A stretch of DNA of 64,000 nucleotides. Source: CAVVEC01 sp963770485. GTDB lineage: Bacteria > Acidobacteriota > Terriglobia > Terriglobales > Acidobacteriaceae. The position numbers and the translations under genes are program-made. Of the stretch, positions 16,845-25,577 are shown one piece after another (the first letter of the stretch is position 1; every line of letters starts with the position of its first letter). The stretch spans positions 1-64,000 of the forward strand of contig CAVYPX010000011.1 of assembly GCA_963770485.1 (NCBI GenBank), in the 5' to 3' direction. A model generated the notes under the pieces. It had not been told where the DNA came from and made no database searches. It saw nothing but the letters and a program-made list of their open reading frames with translations.

Positions 16845-19226
16845 TTAGTGTCTTCCTCCGCCGTGACCACCACCGCCATGCCCGCCGCGTCCCGGCCCTC
16901 CGCGCCCGCGGCCCCGGCCTCTTCCGCCACCCGGACGGCCACCTCGTCCGCGATCACCCCCGCGCTCCGGCCGATCTCCTCCTGCTCCAGCTGCGGCTGC
17001 GTCCCGATTGAAGTTAGGCTCATCGTCAGGGAAGTTTCCTCCGCCTTCGATGGTCAGAGCGGGCGCGGGTGCTGGCGCACCTTCCCCCTGCCCTTCCTCG
17101 CCGCTTGGCGGAGTCCCGTCTCCGCCACCCATTTTCGCCCGCTGTTCTTTGAGAATCGCTTTGCGCGACAGGCGTATGCGATTGCCTTCCACCGCGAGCA
17201 CTTTCACCAGAACCTGATCACCTTCTTTCAGTTCGTCGCGGACGTCCTTGATGCGATGCTCGGCGACTTCGCTGATATGCAGCAGGCCGTCGGTTCCGGG
17301 AATAATTTCCACGAAGGCGCCGAAATCGGCCAGGCGCGTGACTTTGCCCAGGTAGGTCTTCCCTACCTCGGCGGTAGCGGTCAGATCGCGGATGATCTGC
17401 AACGCCTTGTTCGCGGAAGTCTCGTCGTTCGACGCTACATTGACCTTGCCCGAATCTTCCACGTCGATCTTCACCCCGGTCTGCTCGATGATGCTGCGGA
17501 TCATCTTGCCACCGGGCCCAATCACGTCGCGAATCTTATCGACCGGAATCTGCAGGGTGTAAATTCGCGGCGCATAGGCCGAAACCTTCTCTCGCGGACC
17601 CGACAGCACTTCATTCATTTTGTCGAGGATGAACAAGCGTCCGCGTTGTGCCTGGGCGAGAGCCTCGCGCATCACCTGCGCCGTGATGCCCCCGACCTTG
17701 ATATCCATCTGCAGGGCGGTGATGCCGTCCTTCGTTCCGGCAACCTTGAAGTCCATGTCGCCGTAGTGATCTTCAGCGCCGGCAATGTCAGTCAGGATGG
17801 CATGCTGCTCACCTTCCTTAACCAAGCCCATGGCCACACCGGCCACAGGAGATTTCAACGGAACGCCCGCATCCATCAGCGAAAGCGATGCGCCGCACAC
17901 CGTCGCCATCGACGAGGAGCCGTTCGATTCCAGAATGTCTGAGACCACGCGCATGGCGTAAGGCCACTTGTCTTCGTCGGGAAGGACGGATGAAATCGAG
18001 CGTTCCGCCAGAGCACCGTGGCCTATCTCGCGCCGGCCAGCGCCGCGCAGGAATGCCACTTCTCCGACCGAAAACGGCGGAAAATTGTAGTGCAACATAA
18101 AGCGTTTCTTAGCTTCGCCTTCGAAAACTTCGAGGCGCTGCATGTCGTCGCTGGTGCCCAGAGTGGTCGTCACCAGCGCCTGGGTTTCACCCCGGGTAAA
18201 GATCGCCGAGCCGTGAGTTCGGGGTAGCATGCCGACTTCGATCCAGATATCGCGGATCTGATCGAATGCGCGGCCATCGGGCCGCCGCTTCTGATTGATC
18301 ACCTGCTCGCGGAAGATCCGCTCGCGAAGCGTCTCGTAGTACGTCTTCAGCTTGGCCTGCGCCTCTTCGTCATCTTCGGAAATCGCAGCCAGCAGTTCTT
18401 TCTTCAGCGCCCTTACCAGATCATAGCTTTCGGCCTTCGGATGCTTCTGCGTATCCAGCCGCTCGGTCAGATTCGCGCCAATTTTCTTCTTCAGACCATC
18501 GTAGTACGCCTGATCAAACTCTGGCGGCGTCACTTCCCGCTTGGATTTGCCCGCCTTCTGACGAAGCTCATTGATCGCGGCACAAATTTTCTTGATCTCA
18601 GTGTGGGCAAACTCAATTGCGTCCACGACCGTTTCTTCTTTCACTTCCTTGGCGCCGGACTCGATCATCACGATGCCATCCGCCGTGCCCACCACCATGA
18701 TGTTCAGCAGGCTGTCGCGCATTTCGCTGTACGTCGGATTAATGAGGAACTGTCCGTTGACCAAGCCAACGCGAACCGCACCAATCGGACCGTTGAACGG
18801 AATGTCAGAAATGGTCAGCGCGGCGGATGCGCCGTTGATGCCGGCGACGTCAGGATCGTTCTCGGTGTCGGCGGAAAGCACGAACGCGATCACCTGAGTT
18901 TCACAACGGAAGCCTTCCGGAAACAGCGGCCGGATCGGACGGTCGATCTGGCGGCTGGTCAGAATTTCGCGCTCGCTGGGCCGCCCTTCCCGCTTGATGA
19001 AGCCGCCGGGGATGCGTCCGCCGGCGTAGGTGTATTCGCGGTAGTCTACCGTCAGGGGAAAGAAATCAATTCCTTCGCGCGGGTCGGGATTAGCCACCGC
19101 GGTGGCCAGAATCACGTTATCGCCAATGCGCACAACCACGGAGCCGTGGGCCTGTTTGGCCAGTTTTCCAGTTTCAAATGCGAGGCTTTTTCCGCCCGCT
19201 AGTTCAACAGATATTTCTTGTTTCAT
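16845..19226 (-). CDS. pnp: Polyribonucleotide nucleotidyltransferase (PNPase)
   Basis: 793 residues from ATG 19226 with AAGGAA 6 bases upstream; the longer frame before it is not PNPase-like. PNPase degrades RNA phosphorolytically from the 3' end. Domains in order: RNase PH 1 (about 10-145), helical domain, RNase PH 2 (about 325-550), KH (VIGPGGKMIRSIIEQTGVKI) and S1 (VGKTYLGKVTRLADFGAFVE, then LLHISEVAEHRI). The C-terminal 60-70 residues are an extra low-complexity tail with RGG/GRGRGRGG runs and a Gly-His end. Such RG-rich tails bind RNA or partners in other proteins. It is the second gene of an rpsO-pnp operon. Confidence 0.97.
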   Translation of the reverse strand: MKQEISVELAGGKSLAFETGKLAKQAHGSVVVRIGDNVILATAVANPDPREGIDFFPLTVDYREYTYAGGRIPGGFIKREGRPSEREILTSRQIDRPIRPLFPEGFRCETQVIAFVLSADTENDPDVAGINGASAALTISDIPFNGPIGAVRVGLVNGQFLINPTYSEMRDSLLNIMVVGTADGIVMIESGAKEVKEETVVDAIEFAHTEIKKICAAINELRQKAGKSKREVTPPEFDQAYYDGLKKKIGANLTERLDTQKHPKAESYDLVRALKKELLAAISEDDEEAQAKLKTYYETLRERIFREQVINQKRRPDGRAFDQIRDIWIEVGMLPRTHGSAIFTRGETQALVTTTLGTSDDMQRLEVFEGEAKKRFMLHYNFPPFSVGEVAFLRGAGRREIGHGALAERSISSVLPDEDKWPYAMRVVSDILESNGSSSMATVCGASLSLMDAGVPLKSPVAGVAMGLVKEGEQHAILTDIAGAEDHYGDMDFKVAGTKDGITALQMDIKVGGITAQVMREALAQAQRGRLFILDKMNEVLSGPREKVSAYAPRIYTLQIPVDKIRDVIGPGGKMIRSIIEQTGVKIDVEDSGKVNVASNDETSANKALQIIRDLTATAEVGKTYLGKVTRLADFGAFVEIIPGTDGLLHISEVAEHRIKDVRDELKEGDQVLVKVLAVEGNRIRLSRKAILKEQRAKMGGGDGTPPSGEEGQGEGAPAPAPALTIEGGGNFPDDEPNFNRDAAAAGAGGDRPERGGDRGRGGRPGGGRGRGRGRGGPGRGGHGGGGHGGGRH

Positions 19227-19429
19227 GTTATTTCCTTCTGGGCAGGAGAGCACGCCGGTGCCAGTCTGGGAGGTTGCACGGTCGATGAACAGGCGCCAGT
19301 AGCGGCTCTTGCAGTGCCGGGAAAACCACCCGCTTTCCTCAGTGGGCCATTGCCGTCCCCACGACGGCAGAACAATTCCGAGCGTCTGACCGTAAATACG
19401 CAACTGTCCTTAAGCCTGTCAGCACGCAA

Positions 19430-19696
19430 TTACTTGCGCAGACCGAGCTTGTGGACCACGGTTTTGTAACGATCGGAATCGTAGGTCTTGAGGTAGTCGA
19501 GCAAGCGACGCCGCTTGCTGACCAGCATAAGAAGACCGCGGCGCGAGCCGTGATCTTTCTGGTGTGTTTTGAAGTGCTCCGTCAATTGACCAATGCGCTC
19601 GCTCAACAACGCGATTTGGACTTCCGGACTGCCGGTATCCGTGGCATGCGTGCCGTACTGGTCAATGAGGGATTTCTTTTGCTCTCTGGCTAGCAC
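19430..19696 (-). CDS. rpsO: 30S ribosomal protein S15
   Basis: 88 residues, the standard S15 length. Signature stretches are THATDTGSPEVQIALLSERI, LTEHFKTHQKDHGSRRGL and LLDYLKTYDSDRY. It binds the central domain of 16S rRNA. Translation begins at GTG 19696; an AGGAG lies about 12 bases upstream and a closer AGG also exists. pnp follows after about 200 bases on the same strand, the common rpsO-pnp arrangement. Confidence 0.97.
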   Translation of the reverse strand: MLAREQKKSLIDQYGTHATDTGSPEVQIALLSERIGQLTEHFKTHQKDHGSRRGLLMLVSKRRRLLDYLKTYDSDRYKTVVHKLGLRK

Positions 19697-19998
19697 TAAC
19701 CTGATGCACTCCTGTCTCTATTCAATTGTCGTTTGTAACGTTATTGAGGATAACACGTGGGTGGATGAGGCGTAAAGGCGCGGGCGAGTAGCTAGGAGCT
19801 AGTAGTTAGGAGTCGGGAGTCCGGGGGGCAGGCCCACCCTTGGTGGATTCTGATCTCGCTGGCATCGCCCGACCTGGGCCGCAGCAGTCGGAACACCACC
19901 TCACCAAAAGGCGAAGGTGGCACCCGCGTTCTCGGTTTGGGAATATGCGAGCCCGAACTCATGGTTTCTGTTGACAGCATATACGGTTAGATGTATTC
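19697..19998. other. Intergenic region, rpsO leader and CTAG-rich patch
   Basis: The first part is the AT-richer leader of rpsO on the minus strand. Bases 19784-19823 are a CTAGGAG/TAGTTAGGAGTC patch; its first 15 bases (GCGAGTAGCTAGGAG) recur exactly at 43883-43897 after groEL. The far end carries the likely promoter of the toxin-antitoxin pair. No gene seen. Confidence 0.5.
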
Positions 19999-20007
19999 AT
20001 GTATAAT
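19971..20007 (+). promoter_or_regulatory. Candidate promoter of the toxin-antitoxin operon
   Basis: A consensus -35 (TTGACA, 19971-19976) is followed by only partial -10 candidates at standard spacing (TATTCA at 17 bases). A perfect TATAAT (20002-20007) sits 25 bases away, overlapping the start codon region of the toxin. Which -10 is used decides the toxin start. Confidence 0.4.
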
Positions 20008-20364
20008 ATGCCGGAACGGCCGATCATCTGGGTCGGCTCAAGCCGAAGGGATCTGCGTGCCTTTCCCCGGGAAGTCCGGCGCGACATCGGACAATCGCTG
20101 TATGCCGCGCAGCAGGGGGAAACCGATCCCTCGGCCAAGCCGCTGAAAGGTTTCGGAGGAGGCTCCGTAGTTGAAATTGTCGCCGAGCATCGCGGCGGCG
20201 CCTGGCGGACTGTTTATACGGTCCGCTTTGCGGAGGCGATCTGCGTTTTGCACGCTTTCCAGAAGAAGTCGAAGAAGGGGATCGCCACACCGAAGCAGGA
20301 CATGAACCTCATCCACCAGCGCCTAGCCGAAGCCGAACGACTGCACCGAGAAAGGCAGAACTAA
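19999..20364 (+). CDS. HigB/RelE-type toxin (phage Gp49-like)
   Basis: 121 residues (118 if the second ATG at 20008 is used). The Gp49-like RelE core reads RPIIWVGSSRRDLRAFP, KPLKGFGGGSVVEIV, WRTVYTVRFAEAICVLHAFQKKSKKGI. RelE-fold toxins are ribosome-dependent mRNA endonucleases. The closing KKSKKGIATPKQDMNLIHQR helix is typical. The gene precedes its antitoxin, the HigBA order, with one base between stop and start. No ribosome site is seen for either start. Confidence 0.9.
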   Translation: MYNMPERPIIWVGSSRRDLRAFPREVRRDIGQSLYAAQQGETDPSAKPLKGFGGGSVVEIVAEHRGGAWRTVYTVRFAEAICVLHAFQKKSKKGIATPKQDMNLIHQRLAEAERLHRERQN

Positions 20365-20365
20365 C

Positions 20366-20713
20366 GTGACCGTGAGAACGAAAAAACCATCCCTTCCCAG
20401 AAGAACCCGAGTAGAAAAAAGCAGCGGCAATGTTTTTGCCGACCTCGGCCTGCCTCACCCGGAACAGGAACTGCTGAAGGCCAAACTCACCCTGCAGATC
20501 TACCGCCTGATCAAGAGACGCGGCCTCAAGCAGGCGGAAGCTGGAAAGATTCTTGGCATCCAGCAGCCTCACGTTTCGGCATTGATGCGCAACCGCGCTG
20601 GCGCCTTTTCCGTCGAACGCCTCATGGACTTTCTCACAGCGCTGGGCCAGGACGTGGAGATCATTGTGAGGCCCACGCGTAAGCCACACGGCGAAGTGTC
20701 CGTGGTGGCGTGA
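20366..20713 (+). CDS. HigA-like XRE-family antitoxin
   Basis: 115 residues from GTG 20366, one base after the toxin stop. After a basic N-terminus, SSGNVFADLGLPHPEQELLKAK leads into a helix-turn-helix: RRGLKQAEAGKILGIQQPHVSALMRN (about 52-77), then SVERLMDFLTALGQDVEI. This is the XRE/HigA form that partners Gp49-like toxins; it should neutralise the toxin and repress the operon promoter. Confidence 0.92.
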   Translation: MTVRTKKPSLPRRTRVEKSSGNVFADLGLPHPEQELLKAKLTLQIYRLIKRRGLKQAEAGKILGIQQPHVSALMRNRAGAFSVERLMDFLTALGQDVEIIVRPTRKPHGEVSVVA

Positions 20714-20783
20714 AAGCTGACCAAGCATCGTTACCCATCAGCCGTCGGATGCCCGTCCTTCCGTGTCCAGCATAGAAAATGCA

Positions 20784-20841
20784 TGGATCCTTCGTTGGGA
20801 GTCGTTCGCCAGCGAACGACTTCCGCTGCCTCAGGATGACA
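20784..20841. repeat. REP-like nested palindrome, inverted copy
   Basis: Flanks GGATCCTTCG and CTCAGGATGACA surround an inner palindrome GTCGTTCGCC/GCGAACGAC. The flanks match the family at 3001-3058; the inner palindrome differs. Confidence 0.6.
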
Positions 20842-21223
20842 ATTTGGTTTGAGTTGTGGCGCGCATGGCTGAAGCCATGCCCTTTCAAAACGGACGAGCG
20901 GGAGCCTGCCCTGAGTGCCCATGGGCGTTCGGCGCACCAAAGCGAATGAAACTCCGAGCGCCGTATGTTGTTGACAAAATGGGACGTCCAACAGGAGTTT
21001 CGACAGAGCGAAGTCGAAGGGACGCTCGCCTACATCGCTGCCGAGCTTCGCTCGACCGAGGCACCCGCATTCGTTTGCAAGCAGGTTCCTTGGCCGTACC
21101 AACACCTGGATCAAATCTTGTGGGCTTTGGCAAGTCCACTTTCGTAGCTAGTCCGATACCCGCCCCGACGAGCGCGCCAGCTTCCTAACCCGCATCGCGT
21201 CAACTGTTTACCATTTTGGGAAT

Positions 21224-21237
21224 GTTCCACGTGGAAC
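21224..21237. promoter_or_regulatory. GTTCCACGTGGAAC palindrome
   Basis: A perfect 14-base palindrome. It contains the TGTTCCACGTGGAACA-type core recognised by ParB (parS) in many bacteria: the full 16 bases TGTTCCACGTGGAACA occur at 21223-21238. The parS consensus is TGTTTCACGTGAAACA, from which this differs at two symmetric positions; no parAB genes are present in the window. Confidence 0.5.
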
Positions 21238-21258
21238 ATTCGCGCGTTTTGGCAGCAC

Positions 21259-21573
21259 CTACGGATTGGTCACGTGTTGTCCCGCCGGCGCGGGCAGGGC
21301 CAGCGGTTCATCGGGCATCACGATCCAGGCGACCACATACGCAATCAGGCTCAAGCCAACTCCCAGGAAAACCGAAATCAGCCACACCACCCGCACCAGC
21401 GTGACGTCGAGATCGAAGTACTCGGCGAATCCCGCGCACACGCCGGCAATCTTGCGTCCGGCCCGCGGACGGATCAGCCGCTTGCGCGCCAGCACCCCGC
21501 CTACCCGTATGCCGCAATAGGCGCAAACATTGGCATCGTCCTGAATGACTTTTCCGCAGTAATTGCAGTACAT
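21259..21573 (-). CDS. Zinc-ribbon PspC-domain membrane protein
   Basis: 104 residues; AAGGAGGAG precedes the ATG. A zinc ribbon with two CxxC pairs (MYCNYCGK, VCAYCGI) occupies residues 1-23. A PspC domain follows (about 33-88): RKIAGVCAGFAEYFDLDVTL and a membrane helix FLGVGLSLIAYVVAWIVMP. PspC proteins act in envelope-stress responses; the ribbon fusion is a common small variant. The tail is Pro/Ala-rich. No psp partner genes are nearby. Confidence 0.9.
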   Translation of the reverse strand: MYCNYCGKVIQDDANVCAYCGIRVGGVLARKRLIRPRAGRKIAGVCAGFAEYFDLDVTLVRVVWLISVFLGVGLSLIAYVVAWIVMPDEPLALPAPAGQHVTNP

Positions 21574-21811
21574 GATCTCCTCCTTCGCCTAGTCTAGGAT
21601 ACGCGCTTTGCGGGAAAATCGTTCCCTGCTCTTGACGTTGGAAAGCTAATGAGGTCTTTCTTCGGAAGGGACGCGGACGCGCCTCAGCAGCTATAAAGCC
21701 GCATTGGAAGCAATGCAGTGATCGCAGCGCTGAAGCGGCTGCGCCACCCAAAATCAAGTGCAACAGCGACTCTCGACAGCGATTCTCTCAGCAGCCTACC
21801 AAGTCCCTCGG

Positions 21812-23044
21812 CTACTCGCTCCGATACGGATCTTTCATCCGCTTGCTGGCCGTCTCCGCTAACGGGGTTTTGGCGTCGCTGGCCAGAACTGCCTGGTATT
21901 TTTTCATAGCCAGGTCGCGCTTCTGCAGTATGTCGTACATCTCCCCTGCTCCGAGATTTGCCTTCTGCAGGATTTCCGGGTCGGGCTGCGGAACCTCGCT
22001 GACCTGTTCATACGCGGGCGCAGCGCCCGCGTAGTCCTTCTGGCTGCGCAGCAGATCGCCCAGGCTGAGTGCGGCGATCTCGTAGTGCAAGCCGTCATAG
22101 TGTCCTTCGCGCCCCGCTTGCCAGACCTTTCTGTAGACTGCGGCAGCCTCCTGATCATGTCCGTCCGCTCGCAGCAAGTTCCCTTCTTCGAGGGCCATGA
22201 GCACGTCCCGTGGATAGCTTGCGACCAAGCCACGGGCAATCGGCAAGGCTTCTTCGTAGCGATGTTCGCGCCGCAAAAACAGCACCAGTAAAATCCTGGC
22301 ATCAACGCTGGTCTCACCGCTTCCCGCCGCGCACTCGCGCAGATACTGGAACCCTTTCTCCTTGTTTCCTCCAATTCCGAGGACGGTGATGCCGGCACGC
22401 AGCGCCAAGGGCAGGCTGCCCATCACGTAATTATGGGCGCCGACAATCAGCTTCGCGGGCGTCGCCTCGGGAGCCAGTTCGAGCACGCGTTCGTGGTCGC
22501 GCCGCGCTCCAACTGCATTGCGCAACGCCGAAAACCAGGCATGCTCCACCATCGCGGTGTAGGTTGCAAACTGGGCGCGGGTCACGCCGCGGGCATAGAG
22601 TGCTTCCACATCCTTGGGATTCGCGTCCAGACGTTTCTCTTCCAGCTGAAATGCCCGTTGCACCAGGTCCTTGATCTGCTGCTTCACTTTGGGATCGGCG
22701 GGGCGATGCGCGGCTTGAATGAAAGTATCGTTCGCGTACTCCCCGGTGTTCAAAGCGCCCATGCGGTAAAGCTCGCGGAACAGAACCGCAGTCAGAAAAT
22801 GGTTGACCGCGAACGGATCGTCCGGATGCTTCTGCAAAACTTGATCGAACTCCTGAACCGCGCGGTCGTAATCGAGATTGTAAAAATGATCGAAGGCGGT
22901 GCGGTTCAGAGGATCATTGGGACGAAAGGACAAACTGTCGGCGGGAAGAGTGGCAGTGCCGCCGCCTTGGGCGGGCGCAACCACTGCATTCAGGACCAAC
23001 AGACATAGAACCAACGTGCATTGGGCCATGCGGCGGGCAGACAA
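21812..23044 (-). CDS. Secreted tetratricopeptide-repeat protein
   Basis: 410 residues from TTG 23044 (GAGG about 10 bases upstream; the extra residues give the signal peptide a positive start) or 389-405 if Met6 at 23029 is used. Signal peptide to about residue 26 (VVAPAQG). Helical repeats resemble TPRs: FDHFYNLDYDRAVQEFDQVL, EALPIARGLVASYPRDVLMA and a C-terminal KAGAAPAYEQV-like unit. Such proteins act as periplasmic scaffolds. Part of the middle (NAVGARRDHERVLELAPEA) is a conserved Acidobacteria-like extension. No catalytic motif. Confidence 0.85.
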   Translation of the reverse strand: MSARRMAQCTLVLCLLVLNAVVAPAQGGGTATLPADSLSFRPNDPLNRTAFDHFYNLDYDRAVQEFDQVLQKHPDDPFAVNHFLTAVLFRELYRMGALNTGEYANDTFIQAAHRPADPKVKQQIKDLVQRAFQLEEKRLDANPKDVEALYARGVTRAQFATYTAMVEHAWFSALRNAVGARRDHERVLELAPEATPAKLIVGAHNYVMGSLPLALRAGITVLGIGGNKEKGFQYLRECAAGSGETSVDARILLVLFLRREHRYEEALPIARGLVASYPRDVLMALEEGNLLRADGHDQEAAAVYRKVWQAGREGHYDGLHYEIAALSLGDLLRSQKDYAGAAPAYEQVSEVPQPDPEILQKANLGAGEMYDILQKRDLAMKKYQAVLASDAKTPLAETASKRMKDPYRSE

Positions 23045-23329
23045 ATGGGCATTCCTCGAGTTCAGTGTAGCTTCTTGAGTCTACCCGATGCGTGCATGTG
23101 GAAGGCCGAACCAAGAACATCAATTCCGCCCAACATTTGTCTGATGAAAACCGATCAGGGAAACGCGCATAATCCTGACCAGCGATAAATCTTTGCCGGT
23201 AACGCGGTAATTCTTGCTCGCCAGCACGCCGAGGGGCCATCTGTAACTTCGGAAGTTTAGGTTTTACAACAGCTTACAGGTTCGGGCTTTGGTCACTGGC
23301 TTGCGATGAAAGCCCTGGGGGAGTCCAAT

Positions 23330-23782
23330 ATGTCGCAGGTCATTCAAGACGCGCCGCAGGAGTTCTGGCGTCCTCCCGTCGCTCAGCCCGAAGTTGCGGC
23401 TTCAACCCTGGTTGAAGTCTGTGATCGCTGTGAGACTGAGTTCATGGTCGGAGCGCGATTCTGCCATGTTTGCGGCGCCGATCGCCAGGCAAAGACCGCG
23501 TCGGCTGCCGAACCCATTTGGATTCGTGCTTTGGAATTCCTGAGGGTCCTGGAATTTCAGAGCTTAAAGGATCGGTTAGGCTTCGGCACGGCCTCACTTG
23601 TTGCCTTTTTCGTGGGATTGGGTTGTATCCTGGCCGCGCTGGCAGTAGGCGTCATCTACTCCGCCCAGACCCTCGCTGACTTTCAGGCGATTCAACTCTG
23701 GCGGATGGAGTGGTTACTAGGGGCGCTAGTGGCCTTCGTCGCGGGCATCCTGCTCAAACGGACGGGCAGGGCAGAAAAATAG
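23330..23782 (+). CDS. Zinc-ribbon membrane protein
   Basis: 150 residues from ATG 23330 with GGGGGAG 6 bases upstream; an ATG at 23306 is less likely. Residues 30-55 hold a zinc ribbon (VCDRCETEFMVGARFCHVCG). Two membrane helices follow (about 92-115 and 126-145), with the hydrophobic LVAFFVGLGCILAALAVGV. A short cytoplasmic linker contains LEFLRVLEFQSLKDRLGFG. No enzyme motif; conserved-looking but unrecognised. It stands alone. Confidence 0.8.
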   Translation: MSQVIQDAPQEFWRPPVAQPEVAASTLVEVCDRCETEFMVGARFCHVCGADRQAKTASAAEPIWIRALEFLRVLEFQSLKDRLGFGTASLVAFFVGLGCILAALAVGVIYSAQTLADFQAIQLWRMEWLLGALVAFVAGILLKRTGRAEK

Positions 23783-23867
23783 ACTCGGTCACAGTGGTTG
23801 TTCGAATCGGAATCCCTCCCCCTCGATTTCTCTCCCTCACCTTCTCGAACTGCAACTTCTTGCACAA

Positions 23868-23896
23868 TTGACAAACCAGCGGATAGCGAACAGAAT
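23868..23896 (+). promoter_or_regulatory. Candidate promoter of the PQQ-like propeller gene
   Basis: TTGACA (23868-23873), 17 bases, then CAGAAT (23891-23896), about 70 bases before the ATG at 23964. The -35 is consensus; the -10 matches at four of six positions. Confidence 0.5.
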
Positions 23897-23963
23897 TGCC
23901 GCCGAGTTTCAAGTACGCTTTTCCCTAACAAGAACCTTATTCGCGGCTTGAACGAGGAGGGAT

Positions 23964-25448
23964 ATGTCCGACCCTCGGGAACGCTCTCGGCCAACCACTT
24001 TCCCTATCGCCTTGTGCCTTGCATGCTTGCTACTCGCTGGAATTGCCCACGCGTCGCCGTCAATCACCCTTTCTAGGAAATCCGGCCCTCCGACGAGCAA
24101 GATTCTGGTGTCAGGTCGCGGCTTTGCGCCCAACGTCGGAGTGGATATTTATTTCGACACGAAGGATGAAGCGCTAGTCGTCACCAACGGCAAAGGGGAA
24201 TTTGACGACGCGAAGATTCATGCGCCGCGTAGCTCTCGTCCCGGTAAACATTGGGTCACGGCGCTTGAGCGAAATAATGACAAGGGCGCGCAAGAGCCAT
24301 TTCTGGTTCAGACCAACTGGAGCCAGTTTCACTTCACTGCCGGCGGCACACGGGTGAATCCTTATGAGAATGTGCTCGATCCCAAGAATGTTGGAAATCT
24401 CGCATTGAAATGGAGATACAAAACCGGCGGGGAGATCCATTCCTCGCCGGCTGTCGTCGATGGAGTGGTGTATGTCGGCTCGAACGACTACAACGTTTAT
24501 GCACTGAATGCGAGGACGGGGAGAAAACTCTGGAGCTACTCAACATTCGGCGATGCGTGGTTCTGCTCGCCGGCGGTGGTAGAGGGAATCGTCTATATCT
24601 GCTCGGGGGAAGGTAACTACCTCTGGGCCCTCAACGCTCGAACCGGTCGGGCGATCTGGTATTACGACATTTACGGTCCGTACACGCCCGCGGTGGTAAA
24701 CGGGGTGGTCTACATCGGCTCAGACGATGGCACCGTGTATGCACTCAACGCTCGAACTGGAGCTAAGGTGTGGAGCGTGCCGACGTACTATAACATACAG
24801 TCCGCACCCACAGTGGTCGATGGCGTGGTGTATATCAACAATTTCGTTCGCCTCTATGCACTCGATGCCAGCACTGGCAACGAGCTGTGGGATTTCGACA
24901 CCGGGGGCTACGCTTATGCCTCGCCAGCGGTGGCGGATGGAATCTTGTACTTCGACATCCAGAGTGGTGACGTCGTCGCCCTGAACGCCAGCAATGGGAA
25001 TCTATTGTGGAGTTTTGAGGACAGTTCGTGGGCCGCATATTCACCGGCTGTGTCAAACGGAGTCGTTTACGTGGCCACGGACACAGGCGCATATGCGCTG
25101 AATGGCAGCACCGGTGCTGAGCTATGGAGCTATTCATCCATAGGCGGTGTGTCACAGTCCGCACCTGCAGTTGCGAACGGCGTGATTTACTTTGGCACGG
25201 CCGACGACAAACTGTATGCACTCAGCGCGCGCACCGGCGAAAGGTTATGGAGCTATGCCACTGGCGGCTACATAGAAGGCTCCGCCACGGTGGCAAATGG
25301 AATGCTGTATGTTGGTTCGGACGACGGCTATATTTACGCCTTCGGCCTGCACGGTGGCGACAAAGCGACACCAGAGGGAGCCTCCAAACGCCCCGATCTG
25401 AAGACGCTTCGCCCCGACTTCAATCTCAACGCATCGCAACGGCAGTAG
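23964..25448 (+). CDS. Secreted PQQ-like beta-propeller protein
   Basis: 494 residues. GAGGAGG lies 5-6 bases before the ATG. A signal peptide ends near residue 31 (LAGIAHAS). Residues 32-120 form an immunoglobulin/IPT-like domain (SITLSRKSGPPTSKILVSG). From about 135, eight propeller repeats each contain ..SSPAVVDGVVYVGS.. and YALNARTGRKLWSY-type strands, the tryptophan-docking pattern of PQQ-binding quinoproteins. No PQQ-dehydrogenase catalytic Asp/Glu signature is evident, so it may be a structural or binding protein rather than an enzyme. Confidence 0.92.
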   Translation: MSDPRERSRPTTFPIALCLACLLLAGIAHASPSITLSRKSGPPTSKILVSGRGFAPNVGVDIYFDTKDEALVVTNGKGEFDDAKIHAPRSSRPGKHWVTALERNNDKGAQEPFLVQTNWSQFHFTAGGTRVNPYENVLDPKNVGNLALKWRYKTGGEIHSSPAVVDGVVYVGSNDYNVYALNARTGRKLWSYSTFGDAWFCSPAVVEGIVYICSGEGNYLWALNARTGRAIWYYDIYGPYTPAVVNGVVYIGSDDGTVYALNARTGAKVWSVPTYYNIQSAPTVVDGVVYINNFVRLYALDASTGNELWDFDTGGYAYASPAVADGILYFDIQSGDVVALNASNGNLLWSFEDSSWAAYSPAVSNGVVYVATDTGAYALNGSTGAELWSYSSIGGVSQSAPAVANGVIYFGTADDKLYALSARTGERLWSYATGGYIEGSATVANGMLYVGSDDGYIYAFGLHGGDKATPEGASKRPDLKTLRPDFNLNASQRQ

Positions 25449-25577
25449 CGGCATTTGAGGCGGCAATTCTGGTGAAGCGCTCGAGCGGAAAGCCCGTGCG
25501 CATGCGGAAAAATAACAATCCGCGCACGGCCCTTCCGCATTCCGGCAGCCCAAGAGGAAAGCTGTACCTTATTATCT

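Larger units (their letters stand above)
20714..21258. other. Gene-free stretch with REP-like element and decayed coding remnants
   Basis: A REP-like nested palindrome lies at 20784-20841 (GGATCCTTCG, inner GTCGTTCGCCAGCGAACGAC, CAGGATGACA). A related GAGCGAAGTCGAAGG half-element is near 21003. On the minus strand, 21100-21186 reads like a glycine-zipper fragment (GALVGAGIGLA) cut by a stop directly upstream, perhaps a gene remnant. A short palindrome GTTCCACGTGGAAC lies at 21224-21237. No intact gene. Confidence 0.5.

Noticed and set aside
16830..17942. A 370-codon plus-strand frame opposite pnp
   Set aside because: Antisense to the PNPase coding region; no domain can be recognised.
20885..21186. 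Minus-strand glycine-zipper-like gene (GALVGAGIGLA)
   Set aside because: A stop codon sits directly before the motif and the rest does not resemble a known protein; at most a remnant.
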